Below are positions 33,940 through 44,846 of a stretch of DNA of 64,000 nucleotides, piece by piece. The DNA lies in contig BTPG01000004.1 of NCBI GenBank assembly GCA_036245525.1, forward strand, positions 231,554,004-231,618,003, given 5' to 3'. The DNA is from Semisulcospira habei. Lineage: Eukaryota > Mollusca > Gastropoda > Semisulcospiridae. The notes under the pieces were generated by a model. The model saw nothing but the letters and a program-made list of their open reading frames with translations. It did no database searches and was not told the origin of the DNA. Position 1 is the stretch's first letter, and each line of letters begins with the position of its first letter. The position numbers were made by a program, and so were the translations under genes.

Positions 33940-36500
33940 TTATAGGAGTTGCCCACGACGTCTGCAGGCTTGTTCGTGGCTGCGGAGGCCAATCCGAGAC
34001 AGGCAGGTTCGACCGCAGTGGCTGCAGGGGAAGGTATGGCCAGGGTTCTGAGCTGCGGCATCTCTGTTTTTTCTCCTGAGCCGCTTGTCCTTAAGGCTAG
34101 CTCTGTGAGAGTCCTCAAAGGAGACAGCTGCCTTGTAAATGGTGGAGCGCCAGGTGTCACGGTCCGCAGCAAGCGAAGACCACTGGTGGTGGTCGATTTG
34201 GCAGGCACTAAGTGACTTCTTGAGACAGTCTTTGTATCTCTTCTTTGGTGCCCCTCTGTCACGGTGTCCAGTAGCAAGCTCGCCGAACAGGGTGATCTTT
34301 GGTAGGCGATGATCCTCCATCCTGGAGACATGCCCCGCCCAGCGGAGCTGTGTCCGCAGCAGCAAAGCCTCGATGCTCACAGTTTCAGCCTGTTCAAGGA
34401 CCTCGACGTTGGTGACATAGTCACTCCAGTGAATGCCCAGGATGGTACGCAGGCAGCGCTGGTGGAAGCGTTCGAGGAGTCGTAGTTGGCTGCGGTAGAG
34501 GGCCCAGGACTCGGAACCATACAGCAGGGTGGTGAGGACCACAGCTCTGTACACGCTGATCTTGGTGCCTGTTTTCAGCTGTTGATTGTGCCACACCCGC
34601 TTGAAAAGTCGCCCGAAAGCGCTGTTCGCTTTTGCCAGCCTGCTGTCAAGCTCCTTGTCCAGCTTGGCGTCCGACGTGATAATGCAGCCAAGGTAAGTAA
34701 ACTGGTGCACTGACTTTAGTTCAGACTCGCCAATGGTGATGTGAGGAGGGCGATACACTGTCTTGGGTGCCGGCTGATGGAGGACCTCTGTCTTTTTCAG
34801 ACTGACCTCGAGTCCAAAGAGCTGGGCAGCATCTGCGAAGCAAGACGTGATGCGCTGCAGGGCTCTCTCTGTGTGTGCAACGAGGGCAGCATCATCAGCA
34901 AAAAGCAGCTCACGAATCAGTTGGTCTAGGGTTTTCGTGTGGGCCTGCAGTCGTCTGAGGTTGAACAGGCTGCCATCGAGACGATACCTGATGTACACTG
35001 CATCGTCATCATCGAGGTCCACTGTGGCCTGCTTCAACATCATGCTAAAAAAGATGGTGAAGAGGGTCGGTGCCAGCACGCAGCCCTGCTTTACGCCGTT
35101 GAGAATAGGGAATGGTTCTGAGAGGTCATTGTTGAGTCTGACCTGGCCTTGCTGGTCCTCGTGTAGCTGGACAATCATGTTGAGGAACTTTGGGGGACAG
35201 CCAAGTCGCTCCAGGATCTGCCACATGCCTTGCCTGCTTACAGTGTCGAACGCTTTTGTTAGGTCGACAAATGTTACGTACAGCCCTTTGTTCTGCTCGC
35301 GGCACTTCTCCTGTAGCTGTCTCAGCACAAAGACCATATCGGTGGTGCTCCTGTTTGCTCTGAAGCCACACTGGCCCTCTGGGAGTTGGTCTTCAGCGAT
35401 GGCAGGTACCAGCCGATTCAGGAGCAGCCTTGCAAGGATTTTCCCAGCAATGGACAGCAGGGTAATTCCCCGATAGTTGGAACAGTCAGACTTCTCGCCT
35501 TTGTTCTTGTACAGGGTGATAACGACTGCATCACGGAGATCTTTTGGTAGTGTTCCTTCCTCCCAGCAGCAGAGAAAGAGGTCATGGAGCTTGTTGTGCA
35601 GTGCTGTGCCTCCATGTTTCCAGATCTCTGGCGGTATTCCATCAATGCCTGCTGCTTTGCCACTCTTGAGCTGGTGGATGGCTGTGAGGGTCTCTTCAGC
35701 GGTGGGCGGTTCGTCCAATTCAACCTTTACTGGGAGGTGTGGGATTTGTAGGACGACTGCTTCTTGAACAGTGCGCTCAGCGCTGAAGAGGCTCTGAAAG
35801 TATTCCGACCAGCGGTTCAAGATGGAGGTATTATCTGTGAGGAGTGCCTGGCCATTCGCGCTTCGCAGGGGACTTTGTACCAGGTGCCTGGGACCATACA
35901 CTGCTTTCAGTGCTTCGTAGAAGCCCCTGTAGTCACCATTGTCAGCACAAAGCTGGGTCCTCTGTGCAAGTCTGGTCCACCACTCATTCTGGAGATCTCT
36001 GAGCTTGCGCTGGAGACTGCTGCAGACGAGGCGGAAGGCAGACTTCTTCACAGGGCAGGAAGGCTGGGCTAGGTGGGCCTGATGGGCGGCTCTTTTTTTG
36101 GCTAGGTGTTCCTGGATCTCTACATCGTTTTCGTCAAACCAGTCTTTGTTCTTCTTTCTGGCGAAACCCAAGACTTCTGCAGAGGATTTTGCAATAGCAG
36201 TTTTCAGTTGTTCCCAAAGTGTTTCAGGGGAGGAGTCTACTGGGTCCGCTGTGTCTTTGAGCCTGCGCTGTAAATCTGTCTGAAACGCAGCTTTCACATC
36301 GTCACGCTGAAGGCTGGCAACGTCAAGCTTTTTCTTGGGGGGCCCCCATTTCTTGGGTTTTGGCTTGAAGTGGAGCCTGAGTTTGCAGCGGACAAGGCGG
36401 TGGTCAGTGTGGCACTCTGCGCTGGGCATCACTCTGGTGAGGAGGACGTCACTGCGGTCCCTCTGACGCACTAGGACATAGTCGATAAGGTGCCAGTTTT
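33940..36500 (-). CDS. LINE reverse transcriptase with C-terminal C2H2 finger
   Basis: This is an open frame of over 840 residues. It starts inside the APE C-terminus (NWHLIDYVLVRQRDRSDVLL, then CHTDHRLVRCKL) and has RT blocks: SGKAAGIDGIPPEIWK, YRGITLLSIAGKILARLL, QCGFRANRSTTDMVF, VDLTKAFDTVSRQGMWQI, GVKQGCVLAPTLFTIFF and LLFADDAALVAH. The thumb follows (LLYGSESWALYRSQLRLL, LRWAGHVSRMEDHRLPK), then a basic tail and a C2H2 finger (FPCSHCGRTCLSRIGLRSH). The style is that of LINEs often annotated as 'craniofacial development protein 2-like'; I treat it as RTE-like without certainty. No stop breaks it, so the parent family is probably young. Confidence 0.8.
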
Positions 36501-36849
36501 TAAGGTAATCAGATGGTGGTCTGAGGCGACATCTGCTCCCCTCCTCGCTCGAACATCTTGAAGGGATCTTCTAAATTTCTTGCTAATGCAGATATAGTCT
36601 ATTTGGTTCTCTGTAGTATGGTCAGGTGAGACCCAAGTTGCTTTGTGTATTCTGTGTGGGAAGATGCTGCCTCCAATGACAAGTCTGTTTAGAGCACAAA
36701 AGTCTACAAACCTCTCCCCATTCTCACTCATCTCCCCTAGTCCCTGTCTCCCCATCACCTCTTCATATCTGGTGTTGTCCTCCCCTATTTTGGCATTAAA
36801 ATCGCCCATGATGATGGTGATGTCTCGCTCCGCACATTTGTCCACAGTA
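36490..36849 (-). pseudogene. APE endonuclease piece of a second LINE
   Basis: The minus strand reads CAERDITIIMGDFNAKIGED, then GERFVDFCALNRLVIGG, KATWVSPDHTTENQIDYICI and ADVASDHHLITLK. These are the C-terminal APE motifs GDFNA and SDHHL of a LINE different from the one whose RT follows. It fuses at about 36500 to the RT frame above and at about 36850 to element X sequence. It is a chimeric junction fragment. Confidence 0.65.
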
Positions 36850-37230
36850 CTCTGGAGTCATGTGAAAGGCTGTCACTATCAACAGGTAGGAAGTGACTTA
36901 CAGCTTTTGTGTATAGGCAGACAAGAGATCGACTCAAATCACGTGTCATTAGTGAAGCAATGTGATTTTCATATTTAGAATGTAGTTTAATTAGCTCATC
37001 AGCAGTAAGGGATTCTATGTCTTCTGTCATGTATTGTTTACCGAGAAAAGCTTTTGATTTGCCGGACACAACTACAGATAGAAGCCGCTGTTTTTTTTTG
37101 GTCTAAGTCTTTGTTCTCTACAGCACAGATATCGCTTAGAAGAAGTAATTCGTCTTGGTTCATTTTAAAACGTAATATAATAATTTTGTTTAAAGAAGCC
37201 AATGGCAGCATTAATAATTTGGGTTGGGTG
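36850..37230 (-). pseudogene. Element X copy 2 (ORF A N-terminal half)
   Basis: The minus strand matches 17580-17870 and 18188-18260 without the foldback: MNQDELLL.. start near 37163, then KAFLGKQYMTEDIESLTADE and SRSLVCLYTKAVSHFLPVDS, ending where the APE piece begins. The leader is offset +1 from the main frame, as in copy 1. Because this copy lacks the 341-bp foldback, it represents the empty-site state and confirms the insertion at 17847. Confidence 0.65.
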
Positions 37231-38340
37231 GGGGATCTGGCTTGGTAGTCACGGGTTGGTGGCTGATCAGGGAGCGTGGCTTGAATGATTTCTGGAGTGG
37301 AACTGGGGTGGCTGGGCGGTTAGGGTATTGGGTGTATTGGGTGGCGTTGGGTTTGTCTGGGTGGCTGGTTGATTGCAATGGTTGGTTGATCGATGTGGCA
37401 TTTGTCGATTTGATTGGTTTTCAAGTCTTGTGTTCTCATTCTGGAATTGATTGTTCTGGGAGTGAGAATGTGAGAGCCCCGGCCTGCCCCTCCCCCAAGC
37501 GTGGCTTGAATGATTTCTGGAGTGGAACTGGGGTGGCTGGGTGGTAAGGGTATTGGATGTCTTTGTTGACGTGGGCTTGCTTAGTTGCCGTGTTGATTAG
37601 AATAAATGTGTTGTTTGGGGGAGGGGTGGGCTGGGGCTCTCATATTCTCATTCTCTGGTGTTTGCCTGAACGTTTGACCGTTTTCTTAGGCAGCGCTAAT
37701 GGTTTGCGTGTACTGCATACCACGGGACATAGACGACCCCGCCCTCCACGAGTCGCCTGCTGCCTTGCAGGCCTGGCCGCTTGGCTGCGGAAAGGCTAAG
37801 GGAGGAAACCCCTGACATCAAAGCCCCCGTGTCTCCGGGGAAGGCTTTTGAGCCAGAGACTAGGACAAGGACAGTCTGATATAAAACCTACGACCCGAGG
37901 ACCTCGATGCCATCGTCCCAGCTTGCTAGGCCATGGCAGATGAACCAAGGGTTTAAAGGGTGGGGCCAGTACTGCGCACACTGCACTCCACCAAAAAGCT
38001 CCACCGCGCAGGCTTTAGGAAACGTCCACGGACCATGACACTGACCATTCCAAGTCCTGTAGCGACGGGCGAGGGGCGAAACGGCAGGTGAAAGATGTCA
38101 CTGGAAGCCGCAGTCTCAAACCTGCATGCAGGCGGTTCAGGATATTGGTCGCCTGATGTTGACCTGGGGATGACAACATCACTCGGCACACCCTGAACGA
38201 CCAAGCAGCCTTCTCTAGGGACAGCACTGCTTGCTCCACACGGAGAGGGGCCTAGAAAAGGTGGCCTAACCAAAGCTCGTCCCCTCGCAACCCCAGTTGG
38301 CTAGCCGCGGTCAACGGGCATCTTCTCCTGCGGTCAAAAA
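37231..38340 (+). other. LINE 5' leader with a repeated 60-bp block
   Basis: A block beginning gtggcttgaatgatttctgg occurs at about 37277 and again at about 37501. From about 37740 the GC-rich text precedes the APE ORF and looks like a LINE 5'UTR. No coding frame is supported. Confidence 0.45.
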
Positions 38341-38367
38341 ACAAGAAAGAATAACAGATCCACTCTC

Positions 38368-38945
38368 ATGACGACCACGACCGGACTCAACGTAGCATGC
38401 TGGAACGTCCGAACCATGCTCGACAAAGCAGACAGCGGACGCCCTGAGCGTCGCTCCGCCCTCATTGCCCATGAATTGCGGAGGTTAAACATCGACATCG
38501 CCGCGCTCAGCGAAGTACGCCTTCCGGACGAAGGCAGCCTCCAAGAACTTGGTGCTGGGTACACCCTCTACTGGTCAGGCAGGCCTGCATCAGAAAGACG
38601 GCTTTCAGGCGTGGGTTTCATGGTCAAGACATCCATTGCGACTAAGCTGGAAAACCTACCAACGGGCCACTCAGACCGCATCATGTCCATGCGCCTCCCA
38701 CTGAGACACCAGCAGCACGTCACCCTTCTCAGTGTGTACTCCCCAACCCTCCTGGCAGAGCCTGCTGAAAAGGACAAGTTTTACACTGACCTGCGCAGCC
38801 TCCTACAGAGTACCCCTACAGACGACAAAGTCATCATCCTTGGCGACTTCAACGCCAGAGTGGGCCAGGACTCTGAAGCCTGGAAAGGAGTCCTCGGCAA
38901 GCATGGCGTGGGGAACTGCAATGACAATGGCCGCCTACTGTTGGA
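38368..38945 (+). pseudogene. APE endonuclease of the RTE-like LINE (inverted 5' part)
   Basis: Starting MTTTTGLNVACWNVRTM, it has IDIAALSEVRLPDEGS (catalytic Glu), GVGFMVKTSIA, VTLLSVYSPTLL and VIILGDFNARVGQD (Asp/Asn). It stops after GNCNDNGRLLLE, precisely at the Penelope target duplication. The missing SDH end is supplied in the opposite orientation by the RT frame at 36500. Nothing inside the preserved part is broken. It is truncated by the insertion mechanism rather than by decay. Confidence 0.8.
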
Positions 38946-38955
38946 GGATGGACAG

Positions 38956-39499
38956 TAGGCACAACCAAACGCCGGGTATCACATTGGGTAGGAAGAGGGA
39001 CCGCTGAAGCAGAGTGTGTGCTGCGATTAGTGTTGAATTTGGATAGCTTATGATCTTTAGTTTTAGTGACATGGGCATGCACAAGAGTATTAAAATCATG
39101 CACAACAGATTTAATTAAGAAGACAGTATGAATATCACACAGCTGAATCAGCTGTCTCTTCAAGATAACAAGAGTGGAGTCAAGATCGGAGATCTTGTGA
39201 TTTAATGACTGAATGTGACACGTCATTAACTTAAAGCTAGTTTTTTCAAGAATTGTGTTAGTCGCCTGCAAAAGAGAAGAATTATTCAGATCGGAAGGAG
39301 AATGTTTAAGCTGAAAACCAACAGGAATAATACGAAGGCGAATACATTTTTTGAGAAAAGCGAGATGACTAGAGCATTTAGTTTTAGAAAAAATAGTTTT
39401 AGCATAAGAAAAGGACAAAAAGAAAAGAATCGGTGGTAAAAAAGCAAAACGTGAAACCAAACGTGAATGCAAGCCAGTGAAAAAAGCTGACGAAGGCAT
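38956..39499 (-). pseudogene. Penelope N-terminal coding part
   Basis: The minus strand starts MPSSAFFTGLHSRLVSRFAF near 39499, with FLKKCIRLRIIPVGFQL and LEKTSFKLMTCHIQSL, then a helical basic region, ending VVPTVHP at the LINE junction. Position arithmetic shows the same frame as 33894 downward after removing 5051 bp. It is the usual N-terminal extension of Penelope proteins, with no catalytic motif of its own. Confidence 0.7.
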
Positions 39500-39589
39500 G
39501 CTAGTACAAGCACAACGAGACAAACATGGAGATGCAGTCAAAGAGAAATAATCAATCCAGACCAAAAAGGTGACTGCCAAGCGTGTAAT

Positions 39590-40033
39590 ATGCAAAGAAG
39601 TACCCAACGGAGAAAGAAACACGCTTACAAATTCAACATAGACAGATACTTCACGTGTCAAACCACCAACGTGATTTATGTCATCTCCTGTGTTAAATGC
39701 GGCCAACTCTATGTTGGAGAGACGGAAAGAACCATCAACGACCGTTTCAAAGAACATCTTCAGTCTGTCAAGTACCAATACAACATACTACTCACAAACC
39801 AGATAGGTGAGGCTAGCGCTGGCAGAATTGTCAGTACCCCTTGGTTTGAGTACCAATACAACAGACCGGTCGGACGACATTTCAATCAGGCCGACCACTC
39901 CGTCTCAGACATTCGAGTTAAAGGCCTCTGGCTTATGCAAGCCAGTAATGTCTGGGCCAGGAAAGACCGTGAAAAATTTCTGATTAATAAACTGGGCACT
40001 GTGGCGCCACTCGGGATGAATATGAAAGATTAA
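39590..40033 (+). CDS. Isolated GIY-YIG endonuclease ORF of deleted Penelope copy
   Basis: This is a 147-residue open frame. About 12 residues from the Penelope terminal repeat (MQRSTQRRKKHA) are fused to YKFNIDRYFTCQTTNVIY, then GQLYVGETERTINDRFKEHL, and end GTVAPLGMNMKD. RT is absent. A 26-codon insertion (39785-39862) lies after SVKYQYN inside the nuclease domain, yet the frame stays open. It may be a by-product of deletion, but it could be translated as a stand-alone nuclease. Confidence 0.6.
   Translation: MQRSTQRRKKHAYKFNIDRYFTCQTTNVIYVISCVKCGQLYVGETERTINDRFKEHLQSVKYQYNILLTNQIGEASAGRIVSTPWFEYQYNRPVGRHFNQADHSVSDIRVKGLWLMQASNVWARKDREKFLINKLGTVAPLGMNMKD
39785..39848. mobile_element. 64-bp micro-insertion with 14-bp duplication
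   Basis: The duplication agtaccaatacaac occurs at 39771-39784 and 39849-39862. The 64 bp between (atactactcacaaaccagat.. to ..accccttggtttg) match the terminal part of the foldback units at about 7525-7580 and 8040-8096. The other Penelope copies (31300-31330 and 54870-54900) lack it. It is a clear retro-insertion of a tiny fragment. Confidence 0.75.
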
Positions 40034-40369
40034 CATTGTTTACCTTGCTTGTGTCTGCTACTTTACCTCACTGATTTACTACTCACTAATCAGTTACGTG
40101 ATGTTGGCGCTGGTTGATATGTACATTTCCCTTGGGGACTTTCTCAGCGCTGGCCGAACGTTTAGTTGGATCCCTTGCCCTTCCCTGTCGGGCACCGGGT
40201 CTCCGGCTCACGGTTTGATACGCGGTTTTGGGGCGGGGCGATCGTGTGCATCCCTTGGGGATGTATGTGGTCGTCTTGTTGCGTACCTGTGTGTTTTTCT
40301 GTGGGCTGGTAGGTGCCCGTTGGGTGGGGTTGGTGGCTCTGGCTGATTGTCTTCCGCCCCCCCCCCCCT

Positions 40370-40414
<45 letters not shown>

Positions 40415-40800
40415 CCTTACTCCTTCCCCCCTTCCCCCCCCCCGCCCCGCCCCCATCTCCCTCTCTCTCTCTCTCTCTCTCTCTCCCCCTTATTTTTTGA
40501 GTTACCCTTGAAGACGGTTTCACAACTACCTACTCTCCACTTATACCAATATTCTCTTACTGATTTTGATTCTTTGCTTTGTTTTCATGACTTATTACTT
40601 GTTGTGTACCGTGCTAAATGCTGGGGTTTTTTTTCCCGGGGTCCTCCCGTTTTTCCCCGAGGTAGTCCTCAACTTGAAGGTGATATAAAGTTTGCCTTCG
40701 GGTTGGTGTTTAGCAGGCTTTGTGTATTAGACACTCAGCCTACTTCGTGCCCAAGGGTACTCCCCATTCGTTCTCTCTCTCTTTCTCTCTCTCCGTCTCG

Positions 40801-40852
<52 letters not shown>

Positions 40853-41244
40853 TTCTCTGGCCTCATCTACACGCCTTTTCTTTCGCTCGCTCCTGCACGT
40901 GCTTGCACACACTCTTGTCTCTCGTGTTCAGGTTCTTTCCGAGTCTCTCTCTTACGCGATTTTTCGTTGACGTCATTTTTACTTTTTCCGCACTTTTGTT
41001 CTTCCTTTTCTTTTCTTTTATTTTACGTCACCTCCTTCAGTTGCCACATTCCTTCTGCCATTGAAGATAAGTAGCGGCTAATCTCTATGTTTGTTTGTTT
41101 GTCTATTTTGACAAAGGGTATTTACCCGAAATATTAATAAATTGTGTTGTACCCGTCTTTTCTAAGCGTGTTTCTTTCTCCGTTGGGTACTTCTTTGCAT
41201 ATTACACGCTTGGCAGTCACCTTTTTGGTCTGGATTGATTTATT
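40034..41244 (+). repeat. Penelope 3'UTR, plus-strand copy
   Basis: It is the reverse complement of 29906-31139 in content: C-run and T-run at about 40362-40412, CT microsatellites (40457-40490 and 40773-40858), and the terminal box gaaatattaataaattg. It extends further at its end than the left copy (acacgcttggcagtcacc, ggattgattt), showing the complete terminal repeat. Confidence 0.75.
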
Positions 41245-41257
41245 CAACTTACAATAG

Positions 41258-41593
41258 CCCACTTACATGTATATACCTGATTGTGAGTTTCATAATTAAT
41301 TATGCACATACATGTATTGCTCTATTTCATCACACTGAAATGTGCTGTTATTTTGTGAACTAACATAGTTGATTATAGTGGTATATTTTATCCTTACCTA
41401 GACCTGTTGATTATATTCTCATCCAGACAATTGCTGATGTCGTTTTCATACAGTGAGCAGCTGTACATTTGTTTTCATTCAGACAGCTGAACATTTTGTC
41501 TGTGTTCAGACAACTGCAGATATATTTTTGGTTTTTTATTCAGACAGCTGTATATTTTGTTCTAAATATAAGCCAGCTGTACATTTTGTCCCA

Positions 41594-41668
<75 letters not shown>

Positions 41669-42267
41669 ACACACACACACGTTTTAGGTTCACAACTTAC
41701 CTTGCCACTTCGATTATAATAAATTATATGTTATGTATTGTGATGAGATTGGGCGGCGTTCCATTACTGATGCACCTTCACTTTCACTTTGTACTAGCTT
41801 CACAAATGTATCCACAGAAATAACACATTTTAGCTGTTTGCTGCTCTGTGAACTCATTTGGTGTGGCACTGAAAAAGAATCAAATGGCTGGTATTTGTAT
41901 AGTTATGTAATACACACACAGGTCTTGTACTAGAAAACGCCATGGCGTTCTGAAGATATGTACACAAAAACAACCACCACCAACCCCCAAAACAAATCGC
42001 AACTAAGAGTGGAAACTTCTGAATGTACATCAAACCAGAGCTCAGAATATATCGCATATTTCATTTATGTATATAACACAAATATGTGTAATAGCAAAGT
42101 GCCCAGAAACTATTACACTTTAAAGACTTATTTATAAAAGAGAGAAAATTAAAAAAAACAAAAGTTTTAGGCTGTTACGCTGAAGTGACCGAGTAACTAC
42201 GGAAGAGACGAACAGTGATGCTAAGATTACCAATCTATTCTTCATCTTGTTCATCGATGTATTCTGC
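41258..42267. repeat. Unique sequence with (AC)n microsatellite
   Basis: An AC repeat occupies 41596-41681. Around it, text such as 'attcagacagctgtatattt' recurs loosely at 41480, 41540 and 41575. No gene is supported. Confidence 0.5.
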
Positions 42268-42711
42268 CTACTTCTCACCACTGTCGTCCGCAGTTATTTC
42301 CTCAGTCATCATTTCCCCCGAAATTATTGTCCTGTACACCAAAACACATAACATAGTACGATCGCTAGGGCTTCCTGTTGTTGACAAGAAAGTGGGCATT
42401 AAAGTGGTGTCCCCTGATAATACATATTTACGAGTAGCTTCCCTTTGTAAACACACGTCAACTACACGCGGCATAGGTGTTTGTTGTTGTTGGAAACATA
42501 CTTACCAACAAAGTAATATTGTAATATTTGTACCACAAAAAGTGAAAAGACCACACCATATCATGGACTTACCGCCACCATTCGCTGGACCATTTTTGGA
42601 CGCTCTGGACGTCGCTCGGTGCTTCACCAGTGCCCGCGCGGCAAAAGTGAAAGTTGGATATTCTTCGTAGTTGCACGGGAATTGGATGTTACCGTGCACG
42701 GACAGATGCAA
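42268..42711 (-). CDS. Possible two-exon small gene, unrecognised
   Basis: Exon 1 on the minus strand starts at 42711 (MHLSVHGNIQFPCNYEEYPT) and ends at 42573 just before a strong donor (ggtggcg|gtaagtcc). An acceptor (gcgtgtag) at 42462-42469 would give a 111-bp intron. The join keeps the frame into DVCLQREATRKYVLSGDTTL, then CVLVYRTIISGEMM and an acidic end at 42268 (about 112 residues). The intron lacks a clear pyrimidine tract. Two other GTAAGT sites nearby could serve instead. No family is recognised. Confidence 0.3.
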
Positions 42712-43588
42712 CTGGAAGTGACCTTAGGCAGCTGGATGGTGTATACCTGTTTGCGTGAATTGTGACAGCAGTCAAGGACGTCTGACACTCGACAGCAGCT
42801 ATAGTAACGTACGTGTTCGGGGATCCCATCAGATGGGGCCTTGCCAGGGTTGCACTTTCTGTGTCAGGTAGGGACTTTAAAAAAAAATTTCGATGTCCTC
42901 TACAGACTAATTGCTGAACCCAGACCTTTAACAGGGAAGCTTATACACTTAGCTGACGTGAATCATGTAAACCTATCCTGTTTGCACTGAAAATTGCCTC
43001 GTCATTTCTGAGGAGCTCTCACTACAGCTATATAATTAGATTTACAGCGAGTGATGTGAGCTTATGTTAGATTGATGGTATATGTTATTAAAATATAATA
43101 GATTGGAAGTATTTGATTGGCAATAATTAGATAGGAGTCAATCTAGCCCCACATCGTTTATCTCTAACATCTCCTAGGTTTGGTGCTTTTGTCAACTCTG
43201 TCCCCATCATTTTGCTTACAGCCCTCCGGCACTATAACTGGATTAGGCTTCAGTTTTCGGAGTCTGAGTTATTCGCTGCGCACGAATCGCTCCGGGTCCG
43301 TGCGAGTGTAACTGGACGGGCAAACTGTTACTTTACGTGTGGTGTCAGCACGTTATTACAAAGTGCGCGCCTCATGGAACACGTTACTTGCTGTGACGTC
43401 ACCATTCATACTATTATGGGATACGGCATCGTGCGTTTTACTTTTGATCTTGAACGAAGTTGTACTTGCGGAGAAAAAGCAAAAAAAGCTGAGTGCTTCG
43501 GATTTTTCAGTCTGATCTAGTCCTACTAAAACCCGGAATAACCCGGAATAACCTGTCCTAAGCTAAAATAACCATATTTATAACTATT
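42712..43588. other. No gene seen; CRE-like palindrome
   Basis: One plus-strand frame (43212-43520, 102 codons) has no recognisable motif. tgacgtca at 43394-43401 is a CRE-type palindrome, which may be chance. The sequence then runs into the gap. Confidence 0.3.
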
Positions 43589-44088
43589 NNNNNNNNNNNN
43601 NNNNNNNNNNNNNNNNNNNNNNNNNNNNNNNNNNNNNNNNNNNNNNNNNNNNNNNNNNNNNNNNNNNNNNNNNNNNNNNNNNNNNNNNNNNNNNNNNNNN
43701 NNNNNNNNNNNNNNNNNNNNNNNNNNNNNNNNNNNNNNNNNNNNNNNNNNNNNNNNNNNNNNNNNNNNNNNNNNNNNNNNNNNNNNNNNNNNNNNNNNNN
43801 NNNNNNNNNNNNNNNNNNNNNNNNNNNNNNNNNNNNNNNNNNNNNNNNNNNNNNNNNNNNNNNNNNNNNNNNNNNNNNNNNNNNNNNNNNNNNNNNNNNN
43901 NNNNNNNNNNNNNNNNNNNNNNNNNNNNNNNNNNNNNNNNNNNNNNNNNNNNNNNNNNNNNNNNNNNNNNNNNNNNNNNNNNNNNNNNNNNNNNNNNNNN
44001 NNNNNNNNNNNNNNNNNNNNNNNNNNNNNNNNNNNNNNNNNNNNNNNNNNNNNNNNNNNNNNNNNNNNNNNNNNNNNNNNNNNNNNNN
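43589..44088. other. Assembly gap, 500 N
   Basis: There are exactly 500 undetermined bases, the usual arbitrary length for a scaffold join, so the true distance is unknown. Confidence 0.99.
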
Positions 44089-44285
44089 AGTATTACTAGG
44101 CAGGCATTGTCATGGAACCCACAGGGAAAGAGGAAAAGAGGTAGGCCGAGAAACACCTGGCGTCGAGACCTCCAAGCAGACATCAAGAGACTGGAGTAGA
44201 ATCGAAGAAGAAGCACAGGACAGGAGTTGCTGGAGGTCTCACGTCGACGGCCTATACCAGGGTAGGGGTGACAGGCGTAAGTAAG
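44089..44285 (+). pseudogene. LINE 3' end with (GTAA)n tail
   Basis: The plus strand encodes [20 protein letters not shown] and [11 protein letters not shown] with a stop. This is the C-terminal '[13 protein letters not shown]' block of RTE-like LINEs. The 3' end is gcgtaagtaagtaagta at about 44274-44290. Everything upstream is hidden by the gap. Confidence 0.6.
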
Positions 44286-44289
44286 TAAG

Positions 44290-44510
44290 TACAAGTGCAC
44301 ACGACCGGACTGACTCGGCTAAGCGAAGATACTGGCGAGTAAGGGTGAGTGCGCCACCGGATACGGGAGGCCACTCGGGAGTATCCTGGTAAATCCACAC
44401 CGGTGGTTGCCTCCCTTAGAGGGTATCAGTAAATTTTGGGGGCTAAAATTGAAATGCTAAGTGAAGCTTCCAGTTAGTAATGTCATCGGTAATGATTTTG
44501 AGAAACTAAA
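44290..44510 (-). repeat. DIRS-like terminus, second family
   Basis: The right part (ggctaaaattgaaatgctaa.., cttccagttagtaatgtcatcggtaa) parallels the DIRS termini at 15345-15400 and 15076-15105 with many substitutions. Only the terminal region is present, so it is a solo or truncated end of a related family. Confidence 0.5.
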
Positions 44511-44846
44511 TGCTTAATTTTGAGAATTGATTGATTGATTGTACATTGCTTATATCCGTTTGTTCGTGTTGTGGTACGAGTAAGATTTAGCGGGCGGTTG
44601 GCGGGAGTGGGGGCGTATTGCGCCAGGGGCCACGGCCAGAGAGTGCAGTGCGCATAAACGAGGGGTGGCATGAGTGGTTGCCTCTCATTACTCAGGTACC
44701 GAGTGGTGAGGACCCTTCGGCTCTTGTCACTGTCTAGTCCTTATTCGTTGTTTGTATTCTGTGTATTTATTTGTTTTGTTTTTTCTTTGTCAGGGGTCCT
44801 GCTGGGGAGCAGTTGTCGTCGCTGCCTCCGTGACACCCACACCAGG

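Larger units (their letters stand above)
33905..38945. mobile_element. RTE-like LINE insertion with inverted 5' part, inside Penelope
   Basis: The target duplication ggatggacag lies at 33895-33904 and 38946-38955. The minus-strand 3' half (36500-33905) encodes RT and ends in a short GAA tail. The 5' leader and APE half (about 37600-38945) is on the plus strand and stops exactly at the duplication. This is the layout left by twin priming. About 1.1 kb of other sequence lies at the inversion junction: an APE piece from another LINE and a copy of element X. Confidence 0.7.

Noticed and set aside
33905..34331. N-terminal 140 codons of the long Penelope frame as Penelope protein
   Set aside because: They lie in the inserted LINE's 3' end, beyond the target duplication at 33895-33904, so they are read-through in an unrelated frame.
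38849..39778. 309-codon minus-strand frame taken as one protein
   Set aside because: Only 38956-39499 is Penelope N-terminal sequence. The rest is antisense to the APE ORF and to the GIY-YIG ORF.
42215..42670. 151-codon plus-strand frame
   Set aside because: It is antisense to the better-supported minus-strand exon pair and has no motif.
43584..44300. 238-codon minus-strand frame
   Set aside because: Most of it is the 500-N gap translated as unknown residues.
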